NCBI GenBank assembly: GCA_036346255.1
Contig: CM070619.1
Span: forward strand, 25,612,342-25,676,341
DNA length: 64,000 nucleotides
Direction of reading: 5' to 3'
DNA from: Ampelocalamus luodianensis
Taxonomy: Eukaryota > Streptophyta > Magnoliopsida > Poales > Poaceae
Below the pieces are notes generated by a model, which made no database searches, had not been told where the DNA came from, and was given only the letters and a program-made list of their open reading frames with translations. The first letter of the stretch is position 1. Every line of letters begins with the position of its first letter. A program made the position numbers and the translations under genes. Positions 11,221 through 21,710 of the stretch are shown piece after piece.

Positions 11221-12756
11221 TCACTGATCATTCTCTCCTTTATTAACACTAAGCACACGTTGGGAGATAAAACAATTGTTGTCTCCATCATCAGCTGAAA
11301 TACCACCATCATCTGTTGCGTCTTCAAATAGCCCATCCTCCTCTAGCTCACTCTCAGATTCCCATTCTCCTTGGTCATTAACAAGCACGTTTCTTCTGCT
11401 AGGGCACTCAGAGGCAATGTGCCCATGCCCTTGGCACTTATGGCACTTAATTTCACGGTTGCGAGATGTGGATGCTGCTACCAATGTGGCAGATGATGCT
11501 CCATTTTTTTAGTAGAGCGTCGATGATCTTGGTGTCTTGGATGTGAAGAAGCCGACGATGGTGTAGGCTTGCCAGTAGGAGTAGATGGAAATGTCTCGGC
11601 AGGGGCACCTTGAGAACGACGACCAGCAGAGGATGTACTCGGTTGTTGACGACGCCATGGAGCTAAAAAAGAATGGTTCCCAAATGACTGACCACGTCCT
11701 TCTTGTCGGATCTTTCTCTCCGTGCGCATAGCCTGGGCAACAAGATATTGCAGAGGTTATAAGGAAACATCTCAACAAAACCTGGAATTTCATCATTTAG
11801 ACCATGCAAGAATCTTGCCATCTTGGATTCAGCATCCTCTCTAATTCCAGTACGGATCAAGAGTAATTCCATTTCTTTAGAGTACACATCCACCGTTTTA
11901 ATTAGACCCTTGTCTTAACGCCTGCAACCTATTGCAAAGGTCACGCTGGTAGCTTGAAGGCACAAAGCGCCTTCTCATCACTTGCTTCATTTCAGCCCAA
12001 CTATTAATATGACCACGCCCCGATTGTAGCTGATTTTCTTGCATTTGATTCCACCAAGTGAGAGCATAACCTGAGAATTCAACCGAGGCAAGATTTATCC
12101 GTCTTCGATCGGAGAGATTATGGATACGAAAAATCTGATCACATTGTTCTTCCAAATCAAGATAAGCATCAGAGTCTTCTATTCCCTTGAATTTAGGGAT
12201 GCTCAACTTGATCTGAGCAAATATTATCCGGATCATCCCTTTCACGGTGACCTCGAGGCTGTCCTCCCTCACCATGGGCAGCACCACGATGTGGGGGTGG
12301 ATGTTGTCTGTAGCCATCATGATCTGCAAAAGCTTCATCGTTATCATCATATTCTTCTCCATACCTACGACTATCATGCACATATTAGTCATTGAAGCGC
12401 ACACGGTGGCCAAAACCACGACCGTGAGCACCTCCCTCATGCTGCAAAATATGTGCAGCTGCGCCTCAGCCACGATGGGCACCATCCCCTCGTCCACCAC
12501 CCTGACCAAGATCTTGCTGGTTGTGGAAGCCGTCATTAGCAACAGCTCCTACTGAGTTCTTATCAGTGGCTTCACCATGATCAATAGAAGGGTTAGGTTG
12601 ATGTAGACCCCCACCAACAGCGACGGTATGGCGTTCATTGAGCATCTGTCCCATGGCCTGAACCAGATCACGTAATTGTTGCATCTCGGCTCGTGTGACT
12701 GGTTGTTCATTTCCTTCATGATTTTCTCCATGTACACTTGAGTTGGAACCTACCAT
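11221..12756 (-). pseudogene. gag: gag of CRM-L (capsid and nucleocapsid, frameshifted)
   Basis: The probable start is the ATG near 12756 (MVGSNSS), chosen because the upstream Met at 12801 precedes a non-conserved stretch. Blocks in order: a polar N-terminus with coiled-coil-like EMQQLRDLVQAMGQ; Gly-rich linker; capsid core KLSIPKFKG...DAYLDLEEQ...ALTWWNQM...RRRFVPSSYQRDL (about 12200-11905); a further gag block near 11890-11720; and a nucleocapsid CCHC zinc knuckle, CHKCQGHGHIASEC (about 11440), followed by an acidic tail. The frame changes between capsid blocks. It acts in RNA packaging and particle assembly. Confidence 0.8.
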
Positions 12757-12998
12757 GTTAGCAAAGAGAAAGTGGAAAAGGTAAAATTTGTGGAAACGCA
12801 CAACCTCACCTCTTACTCACCAATGTTCTTATGCATTCTCAATTGACAACAAGAATGCAAGAGTGGCAGTACCTTGGACGTGGTCAAGCGATTGAAAGGA
12901 CACAAATCAAAACAACTGGCTTCGGGTTTTAGTGGGGCTTGGTGGGCTAAACAAGGAGGGTTGTAGTATTGGAATCAAGTGTTGTAAACCACACAATA
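12757..12998 (-). other. Untranslated leader of CRM-L, truncated
   Basis: Non-coding sequence upstream of gag. No PBS or LTR edge is visible before the next element begins at 12999, so the 5' end of CRM-L has been lost or displaced. Confidence 0.6.
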
Positions 12999-13870
12999 TG
13001 ATGAGTCACGGTGTCCCGATCTTCCGATAGGTTCGATTGGTTTCGTCGTGAGGACGTTGACGCTTTGAGGCTTTTGACCGCCAGATCGTCACCTCGCATT
13101 CGCTACACCCGCACGTATCGCCGTTATCAACCACGCCGCACGCGATCAACCTTACCACGAGGTTATTGTTCCGCAAGCAATCGAAGCAACTCACAAGAAC
13201 AAGGAAAATGCAATCTGAATTGTATTGCGAATATGAATGAAGTTCACAATGTGGGGTTCCTCAAACCGATAAGCGGTGAAGCGCAAAGTGGCGAATAATC
13301 TAAGAAAACCCAACCCTAAAGCGTGGCGGTGCTGTATATACATAGGGGTAACGTGAGGGGTTGACCTAGGTTGTGCGACCATGGGAGAGGCGTACACAAC
13401 CTAGGCATTGACCCGACACGCTTACAAGGCCCTATTAGACCCAAAACGGTGTCGCGACACCTAATGATCGGTCGTAGAGCGTGAGACCTAGTCATAGCGC
13501 CGATCGGTGCAGTCGTAGTCCGCGAACCTTGTCGAGGAGCTTGAGATGTGGTCGTAGCGCTGGTTGGTGCAGTCATAGCGCCGCGAACCTAGTCGAGGAT
13601 CTTGAGACTTGGTCGTGGCCGCGGGGATCGGTCGTAGGGCTTGTAGACACAGTCGAGACCTTGGGGATCCATTATTCCTAAGTAACAACAGATCACAATT
13701 ATTAGGTAGTATACCATTCTGCATAGATAAATTATTAGCACCTAGAAACGAGCTCACCTCATAATTTAAGTGGCGTGCACGAGCTCTTGTCATATGGCCT
13801 TGTAGTTTATGGCTGGATCCAGTAGGATTTTGTGTAGTGTGTGTATCCAGAAGGAATGATGTCCTCATCA
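12999..13870 (-). repeat. 3' LTR of CRM2
   Basis: 872 bp. It begins TGATGAGTCACGG on the plus strand and ends CCTCATCA, followed by the polypurine tract (read TCCTCCCCTCTTG at 13871-13883). The integrase tail is encoded inside it (TRARARHLNYEVSSFLG, about 13790-13740), the known CRM arrangement. TATA-like TATATACATA is near 13335. Compared with the partner LTR it has runs of G, C and A consistently one base shorter and many CTG/CAG sites changed. Confidence 0.85.
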
Positions 13871-14950
13871 TCCTCCCCTCTTGAATTGAGTCGTCCTCGA
13901 CTCAAACTCATCCGCTTCTCCCACGTATGGCTTCAAATATGAAATGTTAAATGTGGGGCTAACCCCAAAATCTGCAGTAGCTCCAATTGATAGGCATTGT
14001 CATTTATCTTCTTAATTATCTTAAATGGTCCATCACTCTAGGCATCAATTTTGATTTTCTTAACTCTGGAAACCTGTCTTCTGTCTTCTTTGCTCCAAAA
14101 TGTGCCATCAAACCTCCTCCATGCGCCTCTGCAACAACAAAAGACGAACGGAGCTAATTGGAATGCATAGCTTGTTAGCACGATAGATCAAATCATCAAT
14201 TATCACATATTTATTCCATGTTCTCCCTCCTTTACAAAGCTCAAGCACTTCTTTAAAGTCCAAATCAGTAGCATATAACTCCTTAATGGCCTCTAAACCA
14301 AAAATCTTATGGTCAAGTTGAGATAACATGGTATAACGTCTAGAAAGCGCATCGGCAATCACATTGTCCTTACCTTTCTTATGCTTTATGACATATGGAA
14401 ACGACTCAATAAATTCTACCCATTTAGCATGTCGTTTATTTAGGTTAGCTTGGCTTCTAATATGTTTTAGCGATTCATGATCCGAATGTATAACAAATTC
14501 TTTGGGCCATAGATAATGTTGCCAAGTTTGAAGCACATGAACTAAAGCATACAGTTCTTTGTCATAGGTAGAATAATTCAGACTAGGCCCATTTAGTTTC
14601 TCTTTGAAATATGCAATGGTTTACCTTCTTGAATCAATACACCACCTATCCCAATCACGCTAGCATCACATTCAATCTCAAAAGTCTTACCAAAATCGGG
14701 AGTTGGAGTAGGGGTGCTTGGGTGAGCTTCTCTTTCAATAAGTGGAATGCCTTCTCTTGCGCAGTCCCTATTGGAATGGCACTCCTTTCTTTGTCAATTC
14801 ATTCAATGGTGCGATAATGGTGCTGAAATCCCGCACAAAATGTCGATAGAATCCGGCAAGTCCATGGAAGCTCCGCACTGTGACACGATGAGTGGGCGTC
14901 GGCCGCTTTGGATGGCTGCGATCTTTGCCCCATCCACCTCAATTCACTGT
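13871..14950 (-). pseudogene. pol (RH-IN): RNase H and integrase remnants of CRM2
   Basis: 14536-14108 is open for 142 codons: the RNase H end (VIHSDHESLKHI, HAKWVEFIESFPYV, GKDNVIADALSRR) and the RH-IN linker. It runs into the start of the IN zinc domain (GGGLMAHFGAKKTED, about 14100) and then jumps directly to the IN C-terminal block (RFPELRKSKLMPR, FKIIKKINDNAY). The zinc-domain Cys pair and all three catalytic acidic residues are deleted. 14950-14537 holds the RT thumb and connection in several frames. The tail continues into the LTR. Confidence 0.75.
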
Positions 14951-14954
14951 GGTG

Positions 14955-16310
14955 TCACAACATAACCAAGAAACGCAACTCGATCGGTGCAAAGGTGCAC
15001 TTCTCAAGGTTACCAAACAAGCGTGCATCTCTCAAGGCATTAAAAACAGCACGTATATGATTCAAGTGTAGCTCATGTGACTTGCTATAAATCAAGATAT
15101 CATCAAAATAAACCACCACAAATTTCCCAATGAAAAGACGTAAAACCTCGTTCATTAATCGCATGAAGGTACTAGGTGCATTAGTTAGACCAAAAGGCAT
15201 CACTAACCATTCATATAGTCTGAACTTAGTTTTAAAAGCAGTTTTCCATTCATCTCCCAGTTTCATTCTAATCTGGTGGTAGCCACTTCGCAAGTCAATC
15301 TTTGTGAAAATAATAGCGCCACTCAACTCATCAAGCATGTCGTCTAGCCTAAGAATAGGATGATGATACCTTATGGTAATATTATTAATGGCTCTACAAT
15401 CAACACACATACGCCAAGTTCCAACTTTCTTAGGAACCAAAAGAACAGGAACAACACAAGGACTAAGGCTTTCTCTTACGTACCCACGGTCCAAAAGATC
15501 TTGGACTTGTCGTTGAATTTCCTTAGTCTCCTCTGGATTGGTCCTATATGCAGCACGGTTTGGCAAAGTCGCTCCCGGAATCAAATCAATTTGATGCTCT
15601 ATCCCTCGAATAGGGGGCAACCCCGGGGGTATATCAGCTGGAAATACATCCACATACTCCTGCAAAAGATTAGCAACAGCAGGGGGCAAAGAGCTAGATA
15701 TATCTTCAAGTGAAAATAAAGCATCTTTGCATATCAAAGCATAGCATAGCAGCTCATTATCACAAATTTCAGCAAGCTCAGATTTAGTGGCAAGCATGAC
15801 ACACCCTTTCAATTTAATTCCCTCGGCCTTGGAACTTGGCGCCACTTTCTCCTTTTTAGGTGGGTAAACATGTTTCGCTACTTGCTGATTTTCAGAATTA
15901 TGTTCATTGGTGTTTCTTTCATTGCTAGCACGCTCTACTTCATCTTTCACAATTTCAGCAGGTGTCAAAGGCAATAACTTAATCTTCTTACCCCTATGTG
16001 AGAAATAGTAGGTATTAGCTCTACCATGGTGTAAAACATCATTATCATATATCCAAGGCCTACCGAGCAACAACGAGCATGCTTGCATAGGCACTACATC
16101 AAAGTCGGTACTATCTTTGTAATTACCAGCTGAAAATTGTACTCTCACAACTTTGTTAACCTTTAACTTACCACACGAATTGAACCATTGGATGTAGTAG
16201 GGACGTGGGTGTGGTTGTGTGGTCAAACCAAGCTTCTTGACCATCTCGGAGCTTGCAAGGTTGTTGCAACTCCCTCCATCAATGATGACTCTGCGGGCTC
16301 TCTCCTTCAC
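14955..16310 (-). pseudogene. pol (PR-RT): Protease and reverse transcriptase of CRM2 (long open segment)
   Basis: 451 codons open within the broken polyprotein. The protease active site IIDGGSCNN is at about residues 9-17, followed by VVPMQACSLLLGRPWIYD and a Lys/Asn-rich linker with LKGCVMLATKSE. RT begins near IEHQIDLIPG, then VPKKVGTWRMCVDCRAINN, KIDLRSGYHQIRMK, and YFDDILIYSK with catalytic Asp pair at residues 403-404. The frame ends in the RT palm at 14955 through a frameshift. The first codon of the open segment is GTG, so it is an internal part of a longer polyprotein, not a gene start. RT motifs are those of the CRM clade. Confidence 0.9.
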
Positions 16311-17712
16311 GAGGAATCGGATTGGAACAAGTTGTGCCGCTGATTTTGCTCCGCTCTCTCGGTTGTGCGCTCGGACTCATTTGCGCAACAAGGCTCACAT
16401 GAGTCCTCGTGTCAACAGCAGCCTACTTGTTCTTCCACATCATCAGCATCTTCATCTGTCTCATCTCCTCCACTTTGCAATGTTAGCTGCAAGCACATAC
16501 TCATCCTCAATATCACTAGCACTTACATAACCTCCGTCTTGGTGGCAAGGTAGGCTCGGCCCGACTTGGGCGATCCCTCATGACATGGCCCATTCCCTTG
16601 CAACGATGGCAAATAATCCCGATCGTCGACGACTGTGGAAGCAACCAAGAAGAACTCTTGGTGGGGCTGCACATTAGTAGATTTGTTTACCTCGGTGCAT
16701 GTGTTGGTGTCGGAGGTCTGCTGAACGCGCCCTACTCGAGGAGGGGGCAGCGGACGCGTAGCTGAAGGTTGGACTGTTTTAACGTGCCACGATGTTGATC
16801 GTGGTGTAGACGCGTGCTTCCAAAATGGTTCCTTGGCCTCTGCTTTGTCGAACCGCAATTCTTTTCGCCAAACAAGCAAGGTGGAACAATCTAGGAACAC
16901 TATCATATTCTTTGTAGTCAACTATGTCCTGAATTTCACGTATTAGTCCTCCATAAAAGCGTGCCATAGCAGCCTCTTCATCCTCAATAATATCACAACG
17001 CAACATACTAATTTGTAGCTCCCGATAGTATTCTTCTACTGAGATCTATTGCCTTGGTTTAAGCTGTAATTTCTTACCCAAGTCCCTTTTAAAAGAGGGT
17101 GGAATAAATCATTACGCATAGCAACCTTTAAAGCATTCCGGTAGTAGGCGCTAATCCATCATTGCATACTCTACTCCACCAAATGATGGCAAAATTTTTA
17201 AATTCACTTGTAGCTTGCCTAACTCTATGCACCGGGAACTAAGTGAGCATTAAATTTCTGTTCTACCGTCATCTCCCAATCTAAATATACTTGACATCAT
17301 AAGCACCGCAAAAGATGGTATAGTGAACTTGACTTTAGCATATGGATCATCATTATCACGTGCATTATGTTGCGGAAAGTTATTACCTCTCATACCTTGA
17401 CGGTTGAAGTTCAATCGGTTCCGTTGTCATGCATCAAGGGCATCGCGGTTGCGCATATCATTATCGTTGTCGATCTCATGGTCGTGGACTGCACCTTGAG
17501 GATCCACACGACCATTGTTCGGCGGTTGATTGGCCATACCATCAATACGTGCATTGAGTGTTGCAATGCTAGCATTGAGCTGTTGTAGTGTAGCATTTGT
17601 CTCGCAAACTTCCTTTCGATGTCGTCATTAATAGCATGGCGGTGCTCATCCAACACCCTTGTAAGCTCTTCCTCACAACACAATCTTGCGCATTCAATTC
17701 CTCACCTGCCAT
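16311..17712 (-). pseudogene. gag: gag of CRM2 (frameshifted)
   Basis: The ATG is at 17710-17712, followed by the same N-terminus as noaCRM at 29880 (ELNAQDCV). The capsid core is present in pieces; 17006-16779 reads MLRCDIIEDEEAAMARFYGGLIREIQ and RLFHLACLAKR. The zinc knuckle near 16625-16585 reads CHRCKGMGHVMRDR, with Arg where the fourth ligand Cys is expected (TGC to CGC). Frequent frame changes; at least part may be assembly error given the poor agreement between this element's LTRs. Confidence 0.75.
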
Positions 17713-18400
17713 TGTTAGTAGGAGACAAAAGACAACACAAATGTATTATCCCTACCAACTACTAGGTGGTGGAAGGTGGAATCACACACTCTCAAGCGTC
17801 TTACCAAGCTCTTATGAATTTCTTACCAAATTGCAGCAGGTGGTCTGATCGGAGAGGGTGGGATGTATGACTGCGGCGGAGGCGAATGCGAGGATCCAAA
17901 TCTGAGGGCCAAAAGTACGTGGAGCTCGGACAGGCAATGTTTAGTAGCAAGGAGCAGCAATAATGACATCAGATTAGCAATGTTAAATCAAAGTCCACAG
18001 TACTCGTCACAGTTGTTGGTCCAAACGCGCTCCTAGCACTAGCTCAAGGAAGCCGAAAGATAGGGTAGATACAAGCTCAAAAGAACAAAGTTGCAAAGCA
18101 ACCGTTATCTCTGTGGGTGGTCGTGGAGCTCTGGTGGGTTGTCGTAGACCAACTGAGGGTGGTCATGAGCCAACTGAGGTGGTCTCTTTTTCTTTTTGAT
18201 TCTCTTTTTCTTTTCTTTTTTTATTCTTTCTTCTTCTTCTTTTTTTTTGACTGACGAAACCCAACCTAGGATTCCTTTTTTTTTTTGAGCAAGTGACCTT
18301 GACTCACAACTCTTCAAAACCCTTTTTCAAGCCTAAGGATAGATATAGGTCACAAACTTTTTCCGGAGAGCAGGGGTAATAAGGTAATAAGGTCACAAAC
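17713..18400 (-). other. Leader of CRM2, 5' end deleted
   Basis: Matches the leader of noaCRM at about 29200-29879 in reverse complement, including the GTCATACATCCCACCC block, a T-rich tract (18180-18290 on this strand) and GACCACC repeats. The sequence next to the LTR (GGTCACAAAC then TGAGTCACGG at 18401) lacks the PBS and the first roughly 650 bases present in noaCRM, so a deletion has joined the leader to a clipped LTR. Confidence 0.7.
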
Positions 18401-19286
18401 TGAGTCACGGTGTCCCGATCTTCCGATAGGTTCGATTGGTTTCGTCGTGAGGATGTTGACGCTTTGAGGCTTTCGACCAGCAGATCGTCACCTCGCAATT
18501 CGCTACACCGCATACATCGTCGTTATCAACCACGCTCGCACGCGATCGACCTTACCACGAGGGTTATTGTTCCTGCAAGCAATCGAAGCAACTCACAAGA
18601 ACAAGGAAAATGCAATCTGAATTGTATTGCGAATATGAATGAAGTTCACAATGTGGGGTTCCTCAAACCGATAAATGGTGAAACTGCAAAGTGGCAGAAT
18701 AATCTAAGAAAAACCCAACCCTAAACTGTGGCGGCTGCTGTATATATATAGGGGGGTAACGTGAGGGGGTTGACCTAGGGTTGTGCGACCATGGGGAGAG
18801 GCGTACACAACCTAGGCATTGACCCCGACACGCTTACAAGGCCCTATTAGGCCCAAAACGGTGTCATGACACCTAATGACCGGTCGTAGGCGTGAGACCT
18901 AGTTGTAGCGCCGATCGTCCGGTCGTAGTCTTTGGCGAACCTTGTCGAGGAGCTTGAGATGTGGTCGTAGCGCTGGCTGGTCTGGTCGTAGCGCTGGCGA
19001 ACCTAGTCGAGGATCTTGAGACTTGGTCGTAGCGCTGGCAGGACTAGTCGTAGGGCTTGTAGACCTGGTTGTAGACCTTGGGGATCCATTATTCCTAAGT
19101 AACAACAGATCACAATTATTAGGTAGTATACCATTCTGCATAGATAAATTATTAGCACCTAGAAACGAGCTCACCTCATAATTTAAGTGACGTGCACGAG
19201 CTCTTGTCATAGGGCCTTGTAGTTTCGCAACTGGATCCGTAGGATTTTGTGTAGTGTGTGTATCCGAAGGAGTGATGTCCTCATCA
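18401..19286 (-). repeat. 5' LTR of CRM2
   Basis: 886 bp. The inner edge is clipped by three bases (TGAGTCAC instead of TGATGAGTCAC); the outer edge CCTCATCA ends at 19286. TATATATATA at 18741-18750 is the probable promoter. It contains many GGTCGTAG motifs (18880-19080). Same sequence as the LTR at 12999 apart from patterned differences. Confidence 0.85.
18741..18750 (-). promoter_or_regulatory. TATA box of CRM2 LTR
   Basis: Ten-base TATATATATA upstream, on the minus strand, of the conserved LTR 3' half. The equivalent in the 3' LTR is TATATACATA near 13335. Confidence 0.5.
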
Positions 19287-20388
19287 CCCTTTACATAGGG
19301 CTATAATATAAGGACCAACAAACTCTCACCGGATAAGAGGTCGTAATTTAAGTACCAACCATTTTCCCGTTGCGACGGGCAGAAAATGCTACCTTGTTAC
19401 GTGATTACTTTCTTCACAACGGGTAAGTATTATGTGTGAGTGTGATGGTGGAACCCGAGCCGTTAGAGAGTCCGGAGTGGGTGATCCAAGGCGCTATAGC
19501 GCTAAGGTGGAGTGTTGGGTGCGGCGAGGCGGCCCAACCAACATTATGAAACTCGGTGGGTGATTAGGCAAACATCGTGGCAAGGTCAACACCGACAGAA
19601 GGTAATGGGTGGAGACTTAATCACGTAACCTGGAAAACGTTCTGTATTATGATCTCGAACCCGCATCAAAGGAAATACAGGGAACCCAGTTAAGTAAGTG
19701 TCAGAATAGCTGTGGGTAAAGTGGTACAAGTCTGCGCAGTGCTAAATAAAATCATGAATTCATGCCTGTTCCTGGATTGGAACTTACGGGAGCCACTGGG
19801 GGTCTATCTTCTATTCGTGTGACAAGTAGTCTTTTCAGTATTAAAAATTTACCACCTAAAGATTTGAATGAGTTGGTTTATTTTCCAGAAAAGAGTTGAT
19901 TAGAAATTGTGATAATGAATAGAGGTGTCATACAGTGCATTTTTGATATTAATGCTTGCTGAGTACACTAGTACTCACTCTTGTTATCTCTCCCTTTGCT
20001 TAGATCCTAATCCGGCCAGGAGATACCCCGAGTGGGATGAGGGATTTTGTAGGTACCGATGAGGCGGAAGGAGGCGGGACGCCGACTATGATAACCAGTG
20101 CGAAAGGGGTACCATATTGACGCGTGGGGCGAGTAGACTACAGGAAGGTCAAGTCAGGCGAGCGAGGGGAAATCCGTTTTCCCATTGTAATTTAGTAATT
20201 GTAATGTAAGACTATAGCCTTGTGTGGCTAATGCTGTAATAAAGTTGTACAGTTTCTATCTATTGTTCTGCTACGCTAACTCTGGTAAAGGCTTACTATT
20301 CGTCGAGCGGTGTTCTACTGGGCAGACGAATAGTAATCCGTATGCCTAAGTGTATTTACCCCTGGGGTAATGACATTGGGGCGCCACA
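19287..20388 (+). repeat. LTR fragment of a further family (I), 3' part
   Basis: Sequence unlike the other LTRs here. In plus orientation it has an AATAAAG polyadenylation-like signal (near 20240), an 11-base perfect hairpin (20294-20345) and ends GGGGCGCCACA at 20388. It is followed not by a PBS but by the last 42 bases of element H's 5' LTR, so it is the right end of something inserted in that LTR. The left end is replaced by CRM2. No coding sequence seen. Confidence 0.5.
20294..20345 (+). other. Perfect 11-bp inverted repeat in the LTR fragment
   Basis: Arms TACTATTCGTC (20294-20304) and GACGAATAGTA (20335-20345) with a 30-base loop, between a polyadenylation-like signal and the LTR end. 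Confidence 0.6.
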
Positions 20389-20432
20389 GCTTAGTAGCAT
20401 TCCAAGCTCGTGTTGGGCTGAGGTGTTACAGT

Positions 20433-20444
20433 TGGTATCAGAGT
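20433..20444 (+). other. Primer-binding site of element H
   Basis: TGGTATCAGAGT, one base from the initiator tRNA-Met complement TGGTATCAGAGC, two bases after the LTR end at 20430. It fixes the orientation and 5' end of H. Confidence 0.75.
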
Positions 20445-20718
20445 GGGCTGTAGGTCCGTGGTGAATGGATTAACAACTTAGGTAACGTAAATTGCTAAAA
20501 TTTTGTAATGGTTAATGAACTTAAAAACTTGACACACTGGTGCACAGTAGGATGGGATGGGTCAAGCATTGTATTTACACTTTCATTATGTTGTATTGAT
20601 GATTCCTCTTATGAGATGATCTTACATACCTATAATATGATTATATGATTATTATGAGTGATAGTAGCACATGTGGAGAGGTTGAGGTCATGGTTGTGGC
20701 CCTGGGCTTTATCAAGTT

Positions 20719-21710
20719 TGATACGGGGGATGCCCGATCTTCACGACGTGGGATCGGTGTTAACTTTGGATCCGTGCAACCTGACGAACCGATGGCGCCA
20801 ACCACTGTCAAACAGCAACCTGCGACAAAGAATTCACCCAACCACACGCTCGTGATCCCGTCTACCCAATCACACTAAGTAGACGTGTCGCTGCTCCTGC
20901 AAAACACAAGGAATCACAAGAACGACGGGACGGCACAACAGATTGGAACTCCCTATTCTAATAGGGGCAATATTGCTCAAACCCTAGAATCAAGAGTATA
21001 TTGATCTGTTAAAAAAATGACATCCCCTTTTTACATGGAGACGCAGCCTAGCTTTAAATAGCTGGCCAACCGTGAGCACATAATGTTGGTTCCGTCAAAC
21101 GAAAGGAAAACAGACTCAAAGTTCTGTTCGGGTCGGTTAGTGGAAGCCGACTACATGGCCGAAGCATGTAGCCCACACATTCTGATTTGGTAGCTCGAAT
21201 AAAAAATAGAAACTATGATGTCCTTCCTTGTGTATGCATGCACATTTAATACTTTCCTTACTTTTCTTCTAAGCAAGTCACGTAACACATGCATGAGGGC
21301 AAGTCACGTAATACACATGCATGCATGCATGTAGACCTTGTGCCTTTCTTTATCTTGCAATTACTTTATTTCTTTCCTTGTTGCATGCACAGCATGCATA
21401 CATGCATGAGCCATTAAATGGCAGCATGTGCGTGCATCCTCTTCTTGGTCCTTCGTATCTCCGTCCTTCCGCATCTTCGGCTGGGCACGTACTATTAGAC
21501 AACAAATAATCTTCTCGAGTACCAAAGTCTCCTCACGCGTAAACCTAAGAACAATTAAAATACTAGCATTAGGTAGTAACCAATTCTCATGTAAATATAA
21601 ATCAAATTCAATTAGGAGCGAGTTCACCTGTTGATTAATCTTTTTAGCTTGTGCTCGTGTAATCGGTTGTAAGAGAATAGTGATGTGGTTGCCTCGGATA
21701 TCTTAGTACA
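20719..21710 (-). repeat. Solo CRM-type LTR
   Basis: 992 bp, aligning with the CRM-L LTR (981 bp): plus-strand GCCCGATCTTCACG near the left edge in both, and on the minus strand an opening TGTACTAAGATATCC that matches TGATGAGGACATCC. It encodes the same kind of integrase tail (VNSLLIEFDLYLHENWLLPN, then RFTREE, within 21627-21361), confirming CRM-type origin. The flanks AAGTT and GGCGT do not match, so no target duplication supports the exact edges. It lies in H's leader. Confidence 0.65.

Larger units (their letters stand above)
6969..12998 (-). mobile_element. CRM-clade Ty3-gypsy element CRM-L (5' LTR missing)
   Basis: Minus-strand order: leader, gag, PR, RT, RNaseH, IN, LTR. The PR-RT sequence (MCVDCRAINN, YFDDILIYSKS), the absence of a chromodomain after integrase and the run of the IN reading frame into the LTR are features of the centromeric retrotransposon (CRM/CRR) clade. 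The LTR is 981 bp with TGATG...CATCA ends. Only the 3' LTR is present: the sequence upstream of gag stops at 12998, where another CRM element begins. Multiple frame breaks make it non-autonomous now, although some may be sequencing errors. Confidence 0.8.
12999..19286 (-). mobile_element. CRM-clade Ty3-gypsy element CRM2, defective
   Basis: Two LTRs (12999-13870 and 18401-19286) in the same orientation flank a minus-strand gag-PR-RT-RH remnant. LTR ends are TGATGAG...CTCATCA. The integrase core is deleted, and the leader lacks the PBS because of a deletion next to the 5' LTR. Five-base flanks (CAATA left, CCCTT right) do not match, so this copy has been rearranged or its ends eroded. Its leader, gag start and LTR 3' half match noaCRM at 27778-32483, making CRM2 a close relative of that element's autonomous partner. 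Confidence 0.85.

Noticed and set aside
12120..12555. Plus-strand ORFs opposite CRM-L gag
   Set aside because: Shadows of the minus-strand gag capsid region, which carries the conserved motifs.
18180..18290. T-rich tract as an LTR end, SINE tail or telomere repeat
   Set aside because: It is part of the shared CRM leader (A-rich on the other strand at 29305-29405) and contains no telomere units.
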